A DNA stretch of 64,000 bases from Theobroma cacao (taxonomy: Eukaryota; Streptophyta; Magnoliopsida; Malvales; Malvaceae): positions 4,149,249 through 4,213,248 of the forward strand of contig NC_030858.1 of NCBI RefSeq assembly GCF_000208745.1, in the 5' to 3' direction. The notes under the pieces were generated by a model. That model made no database searches. It saw only the letters and a program-made list of their open reading frames with translations, and had not been told where the DNA came from. How positions within the stretch are numbered: the stretch's first letter is position 1; each line of letters begins with the position of its first letter. Both the position numbers and the translations under genes were made by a program. Positions 63,834 to 64,000 of the stretch are shown here, piece by piece.

Positions 63834-64000
63834 CTAGTCAAAGAAAATAAACTACATTTCAGCACTCCTGAATGTTCATCCGATTAGCATGCCAGAAATC
63901 ATATATTAGTGGTTCATGTTATGCTCGTGCTAAAAACAGAGCAGCTAAAACCATCAAATGATTGATTTAGGAAACAACGTGACATGCATCAGGGGCATCA

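Overview
The window is plant nuclear DNA. Genes have several introns with GT/AG borders, intergenic DNA is very AT-rich, 5' leaders carry CT/GA runs, and the proteins include a nuclear-encoded photosystem II subunit, an ELF4-type clock protein, BREVIS RADIX, BIG GRAIN 1 and a plant MSL channel. Protein similarity to Arabidopsis points to a core eudicot, probably a rosid/malvid. The species cannot be named from the sequence alone. No prokaryotic, viral or CRISPR feature was seen.

Layout. 1-9.4 kb is gene-free, AT-rich DNA with diverged repeats and one MITE-like element. 9.4-10.8 kb (-) holds a stress-responsive A/B-barrel protein (UP3-like). 12.6-17.2 kb (+) holds a DRIP/RING1-like E3 ligase gene of seven coding exons with a spliced, uORF-bearing leader. 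17.98-18.57 kb (-) holds a small cytosolic acyl-CoA-binding protein gene of four coding exons. 24.2-26.0 kb (+) is an ELF4-like gene. 31.0-32.9 kb (+) is ribosomal protein S3, whose long third intron carries two H/ACA-type snoRNA candidates. 33.8-37.3 kb (+) is replication protein A 70 kDa (RPA1A type), carrying a 967-bp tandem duplication that repeats its first domain in frame. 38.1-38.4 kb (-) is PSBX. 39.6-42.7 kb (-) is an MSL10-type mechanosensitive channel gene. 44.5-45.8 kb (-) is an F-box gene with a C-terminal hydrophobic anchor. 46.1-47.8 kb is a fold-back-like repeat made of 22-bp subunits. 49.4-49.9 kb (+) is an ATL-type RING-H2 gene. 51.1-53.6 kb (-) is the ESCRT-III subunit VPS2.1. 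58.9-60.1 kb (-) is a BIG GRAIN 1-like gene. 62.0 kb to the right edge (-) is the 3' part of a BREVIS RADIX-family gene.

The genes do not form one pathway, as expected for plant chromosomal DNA. The order RPA1A - PSBX - VPS2.1 matches, from memory, the Arabidopsis neighbours At2g06510-At2g06520-At2g06530. An ELF4-L3-like gene (At2g06255 in Arabidopsis) lies nearby, so the segment looks like a conserved block expanded by inserted genes and repeats.

Most noteworthy: (1) the in-frame partial duplication in RPA1A, whose extra exon is a multiple of three and could be skipped; (2) the tandem H/ACA snoRNA pair in the RPS3 intron; (3) the 22-bp-subunit inverted array; (4) two GC-AG introns, one in the MSL gene and one in the BRX-family gene; (5) single N characters inside two local tandem duplications, which suggests unresolved contig overlaps.
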